Assembly: GCA_024195265.1 (NCBI GenBank)
Contig: JAJLRJ010000001.1
Coordinates: forward strand, 5,586,357-5,650,356
From: Dendrophyllia cribrosa
Taxonomy: Eukaryota; Cnidaria; Anthozoa; Scleractinia; Dendrophylliidae
Direction of reading: 5' to 3'
DNA: 64,000 nt
Numbering within the stretch: the stretch's first letter is position 1; the number at the start of each line of letters is the position of its first letter. Under the pieces are notes generated by a model. The model was given only the letters and a program-made list of their open reading frames with translations, had not been told where the DNA came from and searched no databases. Below, piece after piece: positions 45,683-56,837 of the stretch. The translations under genes were made by a program, and so were the position numbers.

Positions 45683-45960
45683 TTAAAGGAACACTGTCCC
45701 GGCTGAAATATCGTGTTTTCACGATTATGGCAGCAGCTTTCTTTATTATCTTAAAATATAATAGGAAGAAAAATCTCCAAAAGAGATGCACGCAAAAAAA
45801 TATGAACTAAAAAGACAAAATAACTACTAAAAAACTCAAAATTCCACCAGAATGGAAACTTTGATTTCCTTGCAATTGGAATCCTGCAATGTTTCTACAA
45901 CTCCACTTGTGCTGCTTCTGTTTAGCTCTATAGAATCTTTTTTCGACAGTGTTCCTTTAA
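45683..45960. mobile_element. 278-bp TTAA-ended MITE
   Basis: Perfect 16-bp TIR TTAAAGGAACACTGTC and complement, with TTAA at both limits. Internal sequence is related to the degraded copy at 11.1-11.5 kb. It is the best-preserved member of this family in the window. Confidence 0.9.
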
Positions 45961-46345
45961 GAATGTTCCGAACGATACTTTTATTTATAGGAAGGTTTTT
46001 ATTTCATCAGGCATTCTATGCTCAGTATTGCAGCCGGTAGAAAAGAAGTCAAACACAAAAGATTAGAGAGAATAGCAGTGATATAATTCTTTAAATATAA
46101 AGCACACATGATTTTAGAGCAATAATAATTCTTGCTTCAGGAATTCGTCTGGGTTATAATACTTCAAATAAGTTTATTGACATTTGTTTGATAGCAACTT
46201 TCCACATCTAGATATCCTCTAATCTTGAGGTTTCAAAACTAGACATTTCATAAATTCAAACAAAACACAACACAGTCCTTATTTCTCAGCAACAAGTATA
46301 TGCTTAAAATACATGAAATATTACCTCTGTTTTGAAAAAAAAAAA

Positions 46346-46476
46346 CATTTACAAGGCTAAAAGTATTAAAACCACTTAAGTCATGTTCAGAACCCTGAAG
46401 ATGATTTTATTGTCGAAAACGCTCGATTTTTTTTTAAAGTAATTGTAATAATTTTTAGCCTTGTAACTGTTTTTTT
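46346..46476. mobile_element. Palindromic MITE
   Basis: ACATTTACAAGGCTAAAAGT against TTTTTAGCCTTGTAACTGT. The centre contains CTGAAGATGATTTTATTGTC then GAAAACG, a phrase seen in TE tails. Confidence 0.6.
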
Positions 46477-47271
46477 TCTTTCAAATCCTAACTTAACCAA
46501 ATATTACGTTTTATTGTTAAGGCAATACTGGCCAATGCCACCATCATTGATATTATTATTTTATATTATTTTCTTACATAATAATTACGTACATTGTAAT
46601 GTCCAACGTATTCGGTAGCACATTACGTTTTTATTTAATGGATTTTTCAGGGGCACCCAACAAATTGTTTCGCCAAATATCTGTTCGGAATGCTTATACC
46701 ATCCTCAGATTTTCGGATTAAAATTAGATGAAAAGTCAAGGTTCTCAAACTGGAAATGAAAACTGACGTTTTCGGACCCAATAACGCCTGACGTTTTCTC
46801 AGGAATGAAAACTGCTATAAATTTCGAGAGGCAAATAGCTGTAAATATAGCAGCCTTAAAAAAGTTCTTCGTGATCATACTTTAGCTGATGCTTTCAGAG
46901 AAAAGGTTTTTGCTCCAGATAGTAACTTTTGACCTGTTGAATTTTCAGCTCAGGCATCCAAACAGATCTATAATTGCTAGCTAATACATTGTACAAATAT
47001 CCCTTAAAACAGCATTAAATGATCACAAGAAACATATTAACATGATTTTCTAAAGCAATTTGGTGAACCTGGCTTGTTAGGTGCCCCTGATTTTTTAGCC
47101 AGATTTTTTAGTTTTATTTTTAAATGTGCATCATCATCAATATTGCCTCATTTCCAGTTCTCTCATTCAGAATTTGAGGGGCTTAGAGAATTTATGTGCA
47201 GATTTACTTTCTAATCATGCATTTATGCAAATTAGTAATGAATGAAGATCGCTTGTCACTGCGAGTGCTGA

Positions 47272-47420
47272 AAAAAACACTGTATCAAAAACAATCAGAT
47301 GTTTCAAGGATAACTGATGAACCCCTTCATCAGTATTTTTATTGCAGTGTTTTTTTAGAACAAACACTGATGAAGGGGTTGTCCCCAAAACGTGACTGTT
47401 TTTGATACAGTTTTTTTAGC
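47272..47420. mobile_element. Palindromic MITE with internal inverted pair
   Basis: Outer arms ACTGTATCAAAAACAATCAG and complement; inner arms GATGAACCCCTTCATCAG and CTGATGAAGGGG. The right inner arm reads CTGATGA, hairpin GGGG/CCCC, AAAACG. Confidence 0.7.
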
Positions 47421-47486
47421 ACTGATGACAAACAATTTTCATTATTGTTATTATAATTTTTAAAAAGATCATGATGTTTTCTAATT

Positions 47487-47676
47487 TGTAATACATGTTT
47501 CGATGTGACTCACATCTTCGTCAGTCACAAAGAGTGTTTGAAAAACCGTTTGAACTTATAACAACCTAAAGAAGCATGCATAATTATAATTAACTATGAT
47601 TACATAAGTTGATAACAAAGAATGGTTTTCCAAACACTCTTTGTAACTGAGTCACCAAAAACATGTATTACAAATA
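47487..47676. mobile_element. 190-bp palindromic MITE
   Basis: TTGTAATACATGTTT and AACATGTATTACAAA form the outer ends, and CACAAAGAGTGTTTG with its complement the inner arms. On the minus strand the left arm reads CTGACGA, a GATGTG/CACATC hairpin, then GAAAC. Confidence 0.75.
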
Positions 47677-48869
47677 AAAAACATAGTGAACTTTTTTAAA
47701 ATTACGATTTATTTGCTGCTTTCTCGACCATTTGGTTCTATTATTATTATTATTATCAATTAATGCTAGTGTTACGCAGCAACAACATCATTATTTATGC
47801 AACAGTGACTAATAAAAAACATTGTGTCCAAATGATCTGGGATCAATTTAATAAAACTTTGACAAGTGTAATTTACAAGTGTTAAGCTATTGTTTCAGAG
47901 GTCTAGCTGAAACAACAGCAACACTCCTGGTCTGTGATGAGTCCACAGTATTTAGAATTTGAATGAAACCAAAATTAAGTTTTTTTTAAAATTTCTAAAA
48001 CCATGCCTCATCCAACAATCTTATCCTTAAACGGTTGAAGTTAAAACTGCGCAAAAAGCAAACAGCTTCCTCTTGGCTATAATTAAGTCATAATATACAT
48101 GTACATGTGCATGGAGTGGTGAGTTTATCACAACTATTTTATCTTACTTATTATGTATAATATTATAATAGCAATAAAGTTTTAACATTAATGTAAAAGT
48201 AATCTTTAGTTAACATTTTATACAGAACACTAAATAAATATGGATTATTAGTAACATACAACTCAAAGAGGTTAAGACAAACATTCCATGAAAGTAGTCG
48301 AGCTCACTATCTTGAACACTCAGAGGAAACAAAAATATTACTGTTTGCAAAAGGTAGAATGCAAGATGTCAAAGTTTTTTCCAGGGAGTTCCAAAAGGTC
48401 AGTAGTAAATTGTCTGCAGGTACATGAGTACTGTATGCAAGAGAAACAGGTTTTCGTTTGAATAAGCTAGAAGGCATAGGCCTCTAAAAAAATGACCAAA
48501 ATATCTATAAACTCGCAAAGGCATGCGGAGCTTTGATGGGCATGTCAATACTCTGACGCAGTCAAAAATAGGCGCGGTCATTAACTCAAAATAGCCCCCC
48601 ATGGATGTTGTCTTTTAGACATAAATATTCCTCAAACTTTGAGGTTTTGGTCCTTTTCTGTACTGTAGTTGCCAGCCATAATAGCTCTGAGACATTCACA
48701 ATAGCAGGAGTACATGTAGACTCATCGTGTATTTACATTACAAGGTTTTGACTTGTGGATATTATCAAGGGTCCAGATAACATTTGCAAAAACAATTCCC
48801 CAGCTGATTATGGCAGTTTTATAAGTTAACTACAATTCAACACAACAAAAGTAAATGTAATTCAGCTAC

Positions 48870-51800
48870 TTATTTTGATCCATTTTGACTTGATGTTGAC
48901 TCACTGACTTTTTCATCCTGTTTTGGGACAAATTTCAGTGAGTCTGAGAATATTCAAAACCGGGAGGTGACACCATCTGGTCCATCCCTTAAGAACTCGT
49001 GTCCTAAACCATTGCCGCATTTTCCACAGCTGACCTGGAGTGTAAACAGAGGTAAAAAGATATGTTTGGTATCAATCCAAATTATGAACAAGCCAGGTGA
49101 CTCAAAAGGGCCAATGCCAAACTGAACTCCAAAGTTTGATGCATCTTGGACCATCACTTCTTAATATTTCCCCCTTTTGAATGTGAGGGAAGCTACACAA
49201 ACATTAGTCCAAGTTATGTTACCCCCAGCATTTTGCTAGGTTTCACTAAAGGTTTGCAGGTTATGGTACCCATTTATACGAATAGTAAGGCAAAGTCTAT
49301 ATCACCCAAGTGGCCAGTTCCTGTGTACATGTAAATGAAGAAAAGTATGTGTCACTGTGAATGGTATGGTTTTCAAGTAGTTTAGTCTGGGATACGGTGT
49401 AGAAATCAGAAAGTTTTGGTCTACATGTAGAATAGGGTATCATTTGCCGGAAAACTGATCAGTGCATAGTTAATAGAATAAACTGGTTATGAAACTCAGT
49501 CAGTCCTTTGTTATATGTTTTTGTTCTCCATTTCTTTTGTTCGTTTGCCTTGACCCTGCACAAAACACAAAAGGTATTGAAATGCATATGAGCAACTGAC
49601 CAGTAGAAACATTTGGGATCACACGTTAAACAAAACAATGTGCAGGGTCACGGTTCGTTCAACATAAAACAAAGCAGCTTTGTACACTCTTTTTGAAATT
49701 TATTGAGCTTCATAACCAGTTTGTTCTATTAACTATGATCAGTGGTATGAAGAATTAAGTCTTCCCTAAACGGAAATAAAAATATCGCAGCAACACTGTT
49801 GACAGATCATTTAAAAAATAGCAAGTCTGGGATAGGGGACAGATTTTCATTGTCTAGTCTAGTATAGGGTTGCAAAATCAGCTGAACATGGTCTGGTATA
49901 GGGTAAGGATTTCAGAGTCCCAGCGGCACACCCCCACCCAAAAATATACAGAGTATGGCCCCAAGTTCACTCCCTTTGTATGCATGCATGCCTGGGTGGA
50001 GAGAAATATTATCAAATGTTGATTAACCTTTCCTGTTCAAGTCTGTTTTATACAACACCATGCAGAGAGCATACTCAAACCATGAATCTTCTGACAGGCT
50101 AATTAGCATTAGAGTGTGGGGATACAGGTCTGAATCTCCCACTTCCTCTTACTATTTACTCTGCGGATTTCCATCTCTTCCTGTGTGGGTCCTATCTGTG
50201 TTTTCTATTGCAAAATACCACATTATAAAATGTTTCCCATTTCTCCTGCTTTATGCCATCTTGGGTATTCCACTTTCTGTCATTTCCTGTCTTCCATAGA
50301 TCTCCCCCCGCCACCAAATTAGACCAACGAGCATCCATGTAGAACATTAAGGAAAATGTTACTGAAGATTTTCAAGTTGATAAGAAGTAAAAGAGAATGG
50401 CTAATCATGGACATGTGACACACACATTCCAAAGTTGTGATTTAGATTATGTTAATCCAACTGAAAAAAGGTTAATAGAGTAGTTACATGGGCAATAAGC
50501 ATTATACATAATATTACTATATATCACAAATCACCAGTTCAAATGAACTGACTACAATTCAACTAGGAGTTGAGATTTAAGATGTTAGCATAAACATTAT
50601 TCATAAAGTACTATCAGTTTACTCATGATCTCGACCCACCCACCCATCATAAATAATTATGATTCCTATGATGTACATCCCATATTCTACCTTTAAAGCT
50701 TTGGCCTTGCTGCTCTGTGGAGCCTCTTTTTCATTCTGTTTAGACACACTGTCATTTCGGATTGTCTCAGTGAATGCTGGCCATGGTGTGTTATGCTGAT
50801 ACTTTGCTTTAGCACTAAACAGTTCATGTTCACATTTGGGGCAGACATAAATTCCTGCAATGATAAAATGATACTGTACACAAACTGTATGATGATGAAT
50901 AAAAATTTCATGAGAACATGTCATGTAATCTTTCTAAACAAATGTTCATATTCAGATTGCATTAACAGATATGCAATTGTGGCTCAAATTTTTTCTTTGG
51001 TTTGATTTGGTTTTCTTTGTTTGTTTAATACTATTTTTGTTTTCCTTTGTTTGGATTCATTATACATACATACATACATAAACTTTATTTTAACTCGAAT
51101 TTAAGTGTAGCTTGTGAAGCTTATTTCTTCGAGTAAAATAACATAATTATATAACAATGCAAAAAATAAAATTTACAAAAAATAATTATCATAACCTGAG
51201 ACATTTAAAAACCAAAAAGAAACTGCTTTGAAAATTTTAACCCCCCCCCCCCCCCCCCCCCCTCCCCCCCTCCAAAAAAAAATGCATTAACATTTATGCT
51301 GTACAATGTAGGAGCTGGTACCACATTTTGACAAGCCTTAAAATGTATAATTTGCACACAATTAGAAAATGAACTTGACAGCTTAAAACAACACAATAAT
51401 CCACAAATGACTTGCTTTTAATACATCATTGTAATAAAATAAACAACAAGTCAGCTAAAAAGTTAATAAAACATTACCAGTGTTTAGTCTTTCTGATGTG
51501 GTCAATTTGGGTTACTTGAATGAAATCATTCAAATCGTAAGGAAAAAATAACAAACAGCATCAGTTTTAACAACTTCCTTGGTGATTTCTGATTTACATT
51601 TTATTTAGTACTACAGGCATGATCAAAATTTCCACAATAATTATTGTACTCTTGTCAGCATCAGGGTTGGACGAAAAAGTTGAAAAAACTGCGTGGCACT
51701 TGTGACACAATAAAAATTATTATTTATCAGGGTTGGATGTCCTGTCATCAAAATGACAGCTGAAATGACTCAGCAAAGTTGAATTTATAATTAACCGATG

Positions 51801-52111
51801 AAGCAAGTCTGACCATACGTGATGACCACGCATATTAAAAGCAAATAATAAGTGCTCTTTTCAGTTTAATCCCAGAAACAAACTGGATATTAAACGCCGA
51901 CAAACTGGCTGGCAGATGAGCTGGGTTACTACGGCTCTCGTGCCAGAGTAGAGTACACCCGACTAAAAAATATGTAAGCTTACGTTGTATTATTAAAAGC
52001 ATTTATGAGAAAAATTAGATTCTACAAAATAATCATGACGAAGAATAAACTACATTTACCTGCTTCAAAGTGATCCCTGTACTTTTCGCTATTCCATGAG
52101 CAGAACGACAT
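48870..52111 (-). CDS. MSRB1: Methionine-R-sulfoxide reductase B1, selenoprotein
   Basis: Three exons, complement(48870..49034, 50691..50854, 52060..52111), encode 126 aa with an in-frame TGA read as selenocysteine at residue 99 (48954-48956). Phases 1 and 0 match. The protein starts [18 protein letters not shown]. It has the zinc-binding pairs C22-x-x-C25 (VCPKC) and C75-x-x-C78 (SCGKC), the substrate-site phrase [10 protein letters not shown] at 44-53, [13 protein letters not shown] at 79-91, and [15 protein letters not shown] around the active-site Sec. Translation continues in frame for 27 codons past the TGA with strongly conserved family sequence before TAA at 48870-48872. It reduces methionine-R-sulfoxide with thioredoxin, in cytosol and nucleus (family knowledge). 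A SECIS element is required in the 3' UTR; I could not locate it with confidence in the about 800 bases read. Exon 1 is a normal 52 bases from the ATG. Confidence 0.95.
49454..49743. mobile_element. 290-bp MITE in MSRB1 intron 2
   Basis: ACTGATCAGTGCATAGTTAA and the right end form inverted repeats of about 40 bp with small gaps (TAATAGAAYAAACTGGTTAT shared). Internal arms around GACCCTGCAC/GTGCAGGGTC also pair. Confidence 0.8.
51241..51273. repeat. Poly-C tract
   Basis: 22 C, then T, seven C, T, two C, inside MSRB1 intron 1. Such tracts are prone to assembly error. Confidence 0.9.
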
Positions 52112-53729
52112 GATTGCCCAACTGCCTACCTCGCTGTACCTCGTCGGAACTTCGTGTTGTTATGCTGCGCCCGCGATCGCGAAAAAAGCTAACTGCGGTT
52201 GCTGCATCACTGCCGTTTCTGTGTAATTACAACGAAATGTAACCAATTTGTTGTACCACCGAATCGCGAAAACTCAGTCGAGGTTACTTCTTTAAGAAGT
52301 AATACTTGGCTAGAGCTGCATCATTCCTCGACCTCTCTTTCTGTTAGACAGAAAATAATCCACACTGAACTGAATTATTATCCGTCTGAACAATGGCAGC
52401 CGGTGAAGTCCACCGCATAATGACAGAACATTATTAAAAAAAAAAAATTGAACCTGATGCACAGTGCTGACCGCGCACCGGAGGAACATACACTGTAGAT
52501 GACGGCGCCTTGTTACCAGACCCCTGCAGCTGGAGAAGGAAACAAGAATAGAAAAGTGCTCTCCAAACGGGGCAATTGACGACTTGCTTTGAGACACAAG
52601 GCGAAAAAAGCGACATCATGACATAAAAGCAAAGGCTGCTGTGAGCCAATTGACCGTGAATAAGAAATAAAATCAAACAGCAAGTAAATAAGAAGCAAAG
52701 GACCGCGAACGAAAATGCTGCTGGTGTACGTTGGATCTGGAGAGATCTACTCAGCCAAAAATAGAGATCAAATCAAACAGCAAGCAAGGCTGATACTACG
52801 TAGAACATTTAACGCGACAACGACATGATAGAGCCAAAACTGAAAGCCAAAATGCAACCGTGGACAGCTGTTTCGAAGTGGTTGGGTCTCGTCAGCACGG
52901 TGTAGCAGCAAAAAGATAGAAAAACTAGCGCGAACGCCAATTCTCTACCAAATTGCACGTGGTGATGACCACAGATGAGAAATGCTCTTCACATCGCTGG
53001 CTCATATTTGAGCGACCCTTCCGGCTTTGAAAAAGGTATCGAAATGTAGTTGAATAGAAATTTTGAATTTCGACTTATGCCGATTACCGTCTACTTCTAA
53101 AAGCGTATTTCCAGTAAAAAGTAATTAAACGTGATACAGACAGTTTCGAATTAGGTTTTTGAATTCAAATGTAATGAAATTAGTTCGTGTGGGCAAACGT
53201 GGCGATATAAGAGGGTCAATAACTAACTATTATTGAGCAATGTATCAGAACCTGTATCAAGCGGACACTAACGAGGGTCCCGAGGGTGTCCGTTTAATAC
53301 ATGTTTGACTATACTTACGTACGTATGTATGTATGTATGTATGTATTCTCAGCAAGAGATTATATTTAAGATAATGCTTCTTTTGTCTTTCTGTAGATAC
53401 CATCGACATGGCTACAGGATACAAACTAAGAAATGCTGGGAAATCGTCATAAACAGGGTTAAACATAAAAAGGGGAAAAAATTAAACAAACTAACAATCA
53501 ATTAACAATTGCTGAACGTGGCTGTTCTAGTTTGTTCAAATAAGAATTTAAACAATGGTTTAAGTTGAAGGTGTTTAATAAAAGAGCATTGAAAATGTTA
53601 CTTTTTTGTCGACTTTGTATACGCTTAGCTTTATTTAATCCAGTACGCCCGTTTCAGTTGAGAGTGTTTATTAAATAAGTGTTATCAGCCAATTAATTAT
53701 TTTTAAGTTCACGCTCCCGGCGCTTAAGG

Positions 53730-54160
53730 CGGGGTTTTACCTGAATTTGAATGAAATTTTAAGAGGTTGAAAGAAGGGATAGAAGAAAGAAAATGACCTT
53801 TGGAACACCAAACGGGCAGTTTATACCCACGCAAGAGCACCCCAGGTTGCTAGTGGACTATTTTGGTGTCCATCTATTAATTATTAACTACAAATTCTAA
53901 TTTTTAAACTTCATTAAATCTTCAATATTTCTTATTTCTCTCAATTTTACAAACTCTTTGAGAAAAACTATTTCCTCCCAAACATGCATACCCAAAAATC
54001 ACCCAAAAATTTAGAAAACACCGACCCCATAACACATATTCATATTCATGAGATGAGCGAAGGGGTTTTGGATTGCTTGAAACGCATCGAGATATTTCCA
54101 TTAAACCCATGTTATTAAGTGGCGAAAAAATGGCATTTTGGTAGAGCCCCCTCCCCCCTC
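53730..54160. repeat. Dispersed repeat, copy 1
   Basis: Shares long blocks with 54712-54860 and 55434-55690, for example GAAAGAAGGGATAGAAGAAA, ACCCACGCAAGAGCA, TCTTCAATATTTCTTATTTC and TTAAACCCATGT. Copy 1 is continuous, which shows that copy 2 is interrupted. Confidence 0.8.
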
Positions 54161-54860
54161 CCCTTAAATAAGTGTTCTCAGCCAATAAATTATTTTTAAC
54201 TCACCCAGCCTCGATCCCAGTCGTCCTCAGCGAGTAAAAGAATGTGACGTCATCCATCGAGCTGATTGGGAAGATTCGCCCAAGTCTCTTTGAGTTCTCT
54301 TTGCTCGGTAAGCGCGTTGGTTGAGGCCTGGGAACTTGCAAGGCTGGGAGTTACTCTGGTCCCGGAAGTTTTCTGTGTTCTATTTTTCTCCAACAAACTT
54401 AACTTGAGCCGCAAAGAGGATAATGAGCCTCAGAACGGCGAGAGAGAACTGAAAACCTCTGCCGATGACAGGGTCAGGTTTTGATCCCTTTACAAGAGCA
54501 AGTTCCTTTCGACAAATTTTCTCTGACAAATAATTTGCTCGTGTATACGGATCAACAAAATGAAGTTTGCTTTGACACGTTTCCTTGTTTATGCGCCGGC
54601 AAGGTCGTCTTTGGTACAGCGAAGTAGCACGCCCCAAAAAGAAAAAGTCGAAATGCCGTATAATGAAAGTAAAAATTTTCAGTTTTAACATAAATGGCTC
54701 TTTTTTAAAGCGGGACTCAACCTAATTTTAAATGAAATTTTAAGAGATTTAAAGAAGGGATAGAAGAAAGAAAATGATTTTTTTGGAACACCAACAGACA
54801 GTTGATACCCACGCAAGAGCATCCCAGGTTGTTAGTGGACTAACTTGGTGTCCGTCTATT

Positions 54861-54962
54861 TATAGCGCTCAAGCTTGCGTGATATCTCCTAATTCTTAGC
54901 CGACTCGGCCTACGGCCTCGTCGGCTAAAATTTGGCGATATCACGCAAGCTTGAGCGATATA
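54861..54962. mobile_element. 102-bp palindromic MITE
   Basis: TAGCGCTCAAGCTTGCGTGA and complement at the ends, with an inner TAGCCGACTCGGCC/GGCCTCGTCGGCTA pair. Confidence 0.85.
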
Positions 54963-55147
54963 ATAGTTTTATAATTCAACACATTGATAACAAAGCACAG
55001 TTTGAAGAAAAAATATCGAGGCCGGTCCGTCATTTTTGCATTCTCTTGTCAAAATGCGAAATTTACATCCATCGTTGGATATACGTCATGTAGACAGCGT
55101 ATATCGATAACTTTTTGACCATATTTGGGCAGTGTATCAATGTGTTG

Positions 55148-55430
55148 AACAACAACAACAACAACAACAACAAAAACCTTTATTATAGTGTCTAAAGTAT
55201 TCAGCTTAATAGCTAATTTGGGACACTGTAATAAAAATACTTAAAAGATAAAAACAAAACTCAAATATATACATAAGTAAAATACTTTAAAAAGCTAATA
55301 AATATATACATATTAAAAATTACCTCTAATTAATTGCCTTTGATATGAACTTAAAAAATCAAAATAAACATAAATGACAATTTTTACAATTGTCCTCAAG
55401 CACGTCTACTAAATTTCTTCTTCTTCTTGA
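55148..55430 (-). repeat. LINE-like tail with (GTT)n, minus strand
   Basis: On the minus strand the sequence ends GACACTATAATAAAGG followed by GTT repeats, like the tails at 35.6, 37.9 and 44.9 kb. Truncated copy without coding sequence. Confidence 0.55.
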
Positions 55431-56837
55431 ATTATAATAATTATTAACTACAAATTCTAATTTTAAAAATACACTAAATCTTCAATATTTCTTATTTCTC
55501 TAAATTTTACCAATCCTTTGAGAAAAACTATTTTCTCCCAAACATACCCCGAAATCACCCAAAAATTTACAAAAAAACCTATAACATAGATAAGTGAAAT
55601 GAGCATAGGGTTTTTGGATTGCTTGAAACGTGAACGAGATATTGCCATTAAACCCATGTCAAGTGGCGGAAAAACATGGCATTTGGGTGTACCCCGTCTT
55701 AAAGCAAAGGGCGAATACTGGAAATTTAATTTTGTGAAATATTTATTAAAAGGCCGCTTTGCAAAGACGAAAAAGAAAATTCGATTCCATTATCGATTGC
55801 GCTGACTGATCAGTATTTCGCCTTCTAAACAATCGAGTCACGGAAACGAAGGATCATTTGATTTTTTTGTATGATGTATGCATCTCCCCTGCCCCGATCT
55901 CGTCTAACTACGCCACCTCTTGGTTTTCCGCCAAATGGAGAGGTCAACATGAGGAATAATTGATTCAATTTGTAACCAAACTCTACTGTAACTTAGCTTT
56001 TATATCGTGTTTGGAATTAAACACGAAAATCGTGTTATGTGAAAATGGTCGTTAAGGCACAAAGATCAGTCATTAACATTGCATCATTTCTAGTTGTTCA
56101 AGCGAGGATGACGTCCTTTAATAGTTCTCTTACTTGTTTGTACTCCTTACTTGGCAAAATAATATTTTTTTTTTCTCTGAAGTGCAGAGGATTGTACACA
56201 CCTAAGTTCCAGTACTGTCGAAATGTTTGTTCCTTAGATAACCCATGACTAGGGTTGACCTGCTTGAACGTTCCATTTTGTTATAAAACACACCTTAAAC
56301 CAAATTGTTAACCGCAAATTGTGCACATTGTAATGATTTTACACTGCAACATTGCATTCGAAAACAAAATTGTCGTATTTTTTTTAATATTCTGCGTGCT
56401 GCATTAAATTCCTGTCACTGATTGTAACAACAAGTTGTTCCATTTTGGGATTACTGACAGATTTATTGGCTGACATTGGTTTCGTGATCGCATAATTCCA
56501 CTGTGCTTAGTCACGCATATCGTGACCTTTAGAAGTGACGGGCCGGGAGAGATGAGCATTAAATACGGTGTGTAGTCGGCAAACAGGAATTAATATAAAC
56601 CACAGGTCCGTGGAGGTGATATTTCACGCATCTGGCTCCGAATATTTACAATGGTAAGCACGAAGAAAATCATAAGCTTTGAGTTCAATTTTGTCCTACA
56701 TCGATCACTAATGATCACATGAAGTTTGCTTGTCTTGGAAACGAGATGAATTTAACCACCGACTAAGCTCGTCTTCCATATCGCAGGATAGATCCTCGCA
56801 CCAGTCAGGCTACGAGCGACCATCGATCAAAAGCCCT

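Larger units (their letters stand above)
36962..48869. other. Gene-free interval with nested repeats
   Basis: Between receptor B and MSRB1 I find no exon of a host gene. Contents: AATT microsatellite and palindrome at 37.7-38.2 kb, nested arrays at 38.5-39.5 kb, a TIR element at 39871-40306, a G-tract repeat at 42.5-43.0 kb, a half MITE end at 43429-43444, a Penelope-type remnant at 45.0-45.3 kb, and palindromes at 45454, 45683, 46346, 47272 and 47493. 40.3-42.4 kb and 43.4-44.4 kb are unrecognised AT-rich DNA. The final part below 48870 should include the MSRB1 3' UTR. Confidence 0.6.
54712..55690. repeat. Dispersed repeat, copy 2, interrupted
   Basis: The two halves, 54712-54860 and 55434-55690, are contiguous in copy 1. 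The inserted 570 bp contain a palindrome at 54861-54962 and a minus-strand LINE-like tail at 55148-55430. Confidence 0.75.
52112..56714. other. Gene-free interval between MSRB1 and RERG-like gene
   Basis: The first 100 bases hold a CpG-containing stretch (GCCCGCGATCGCGAA) likely part of the MSRB1 promoter. No host exon recognised. A diverged repeat is present twice (53.73-54.16 kb and 54.71-55.69 kb), the second copy split by insertions. A GTAT-type microsatellite lies at 53326-53345. Confidence 0.55.

Noticed and set aside
48954..48956. TGA as a true stop or nonsense mutation in MSRB1
   Set aside because: The 27 downstream codons match the family, and vertebrate MSRB1 has Sec at the same position.
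50060..50299. 79-codon open frame in MSRB1 intron 2
   Set aside because: No splice context, domain or codon bias; intron of a confident gene on the other strand.
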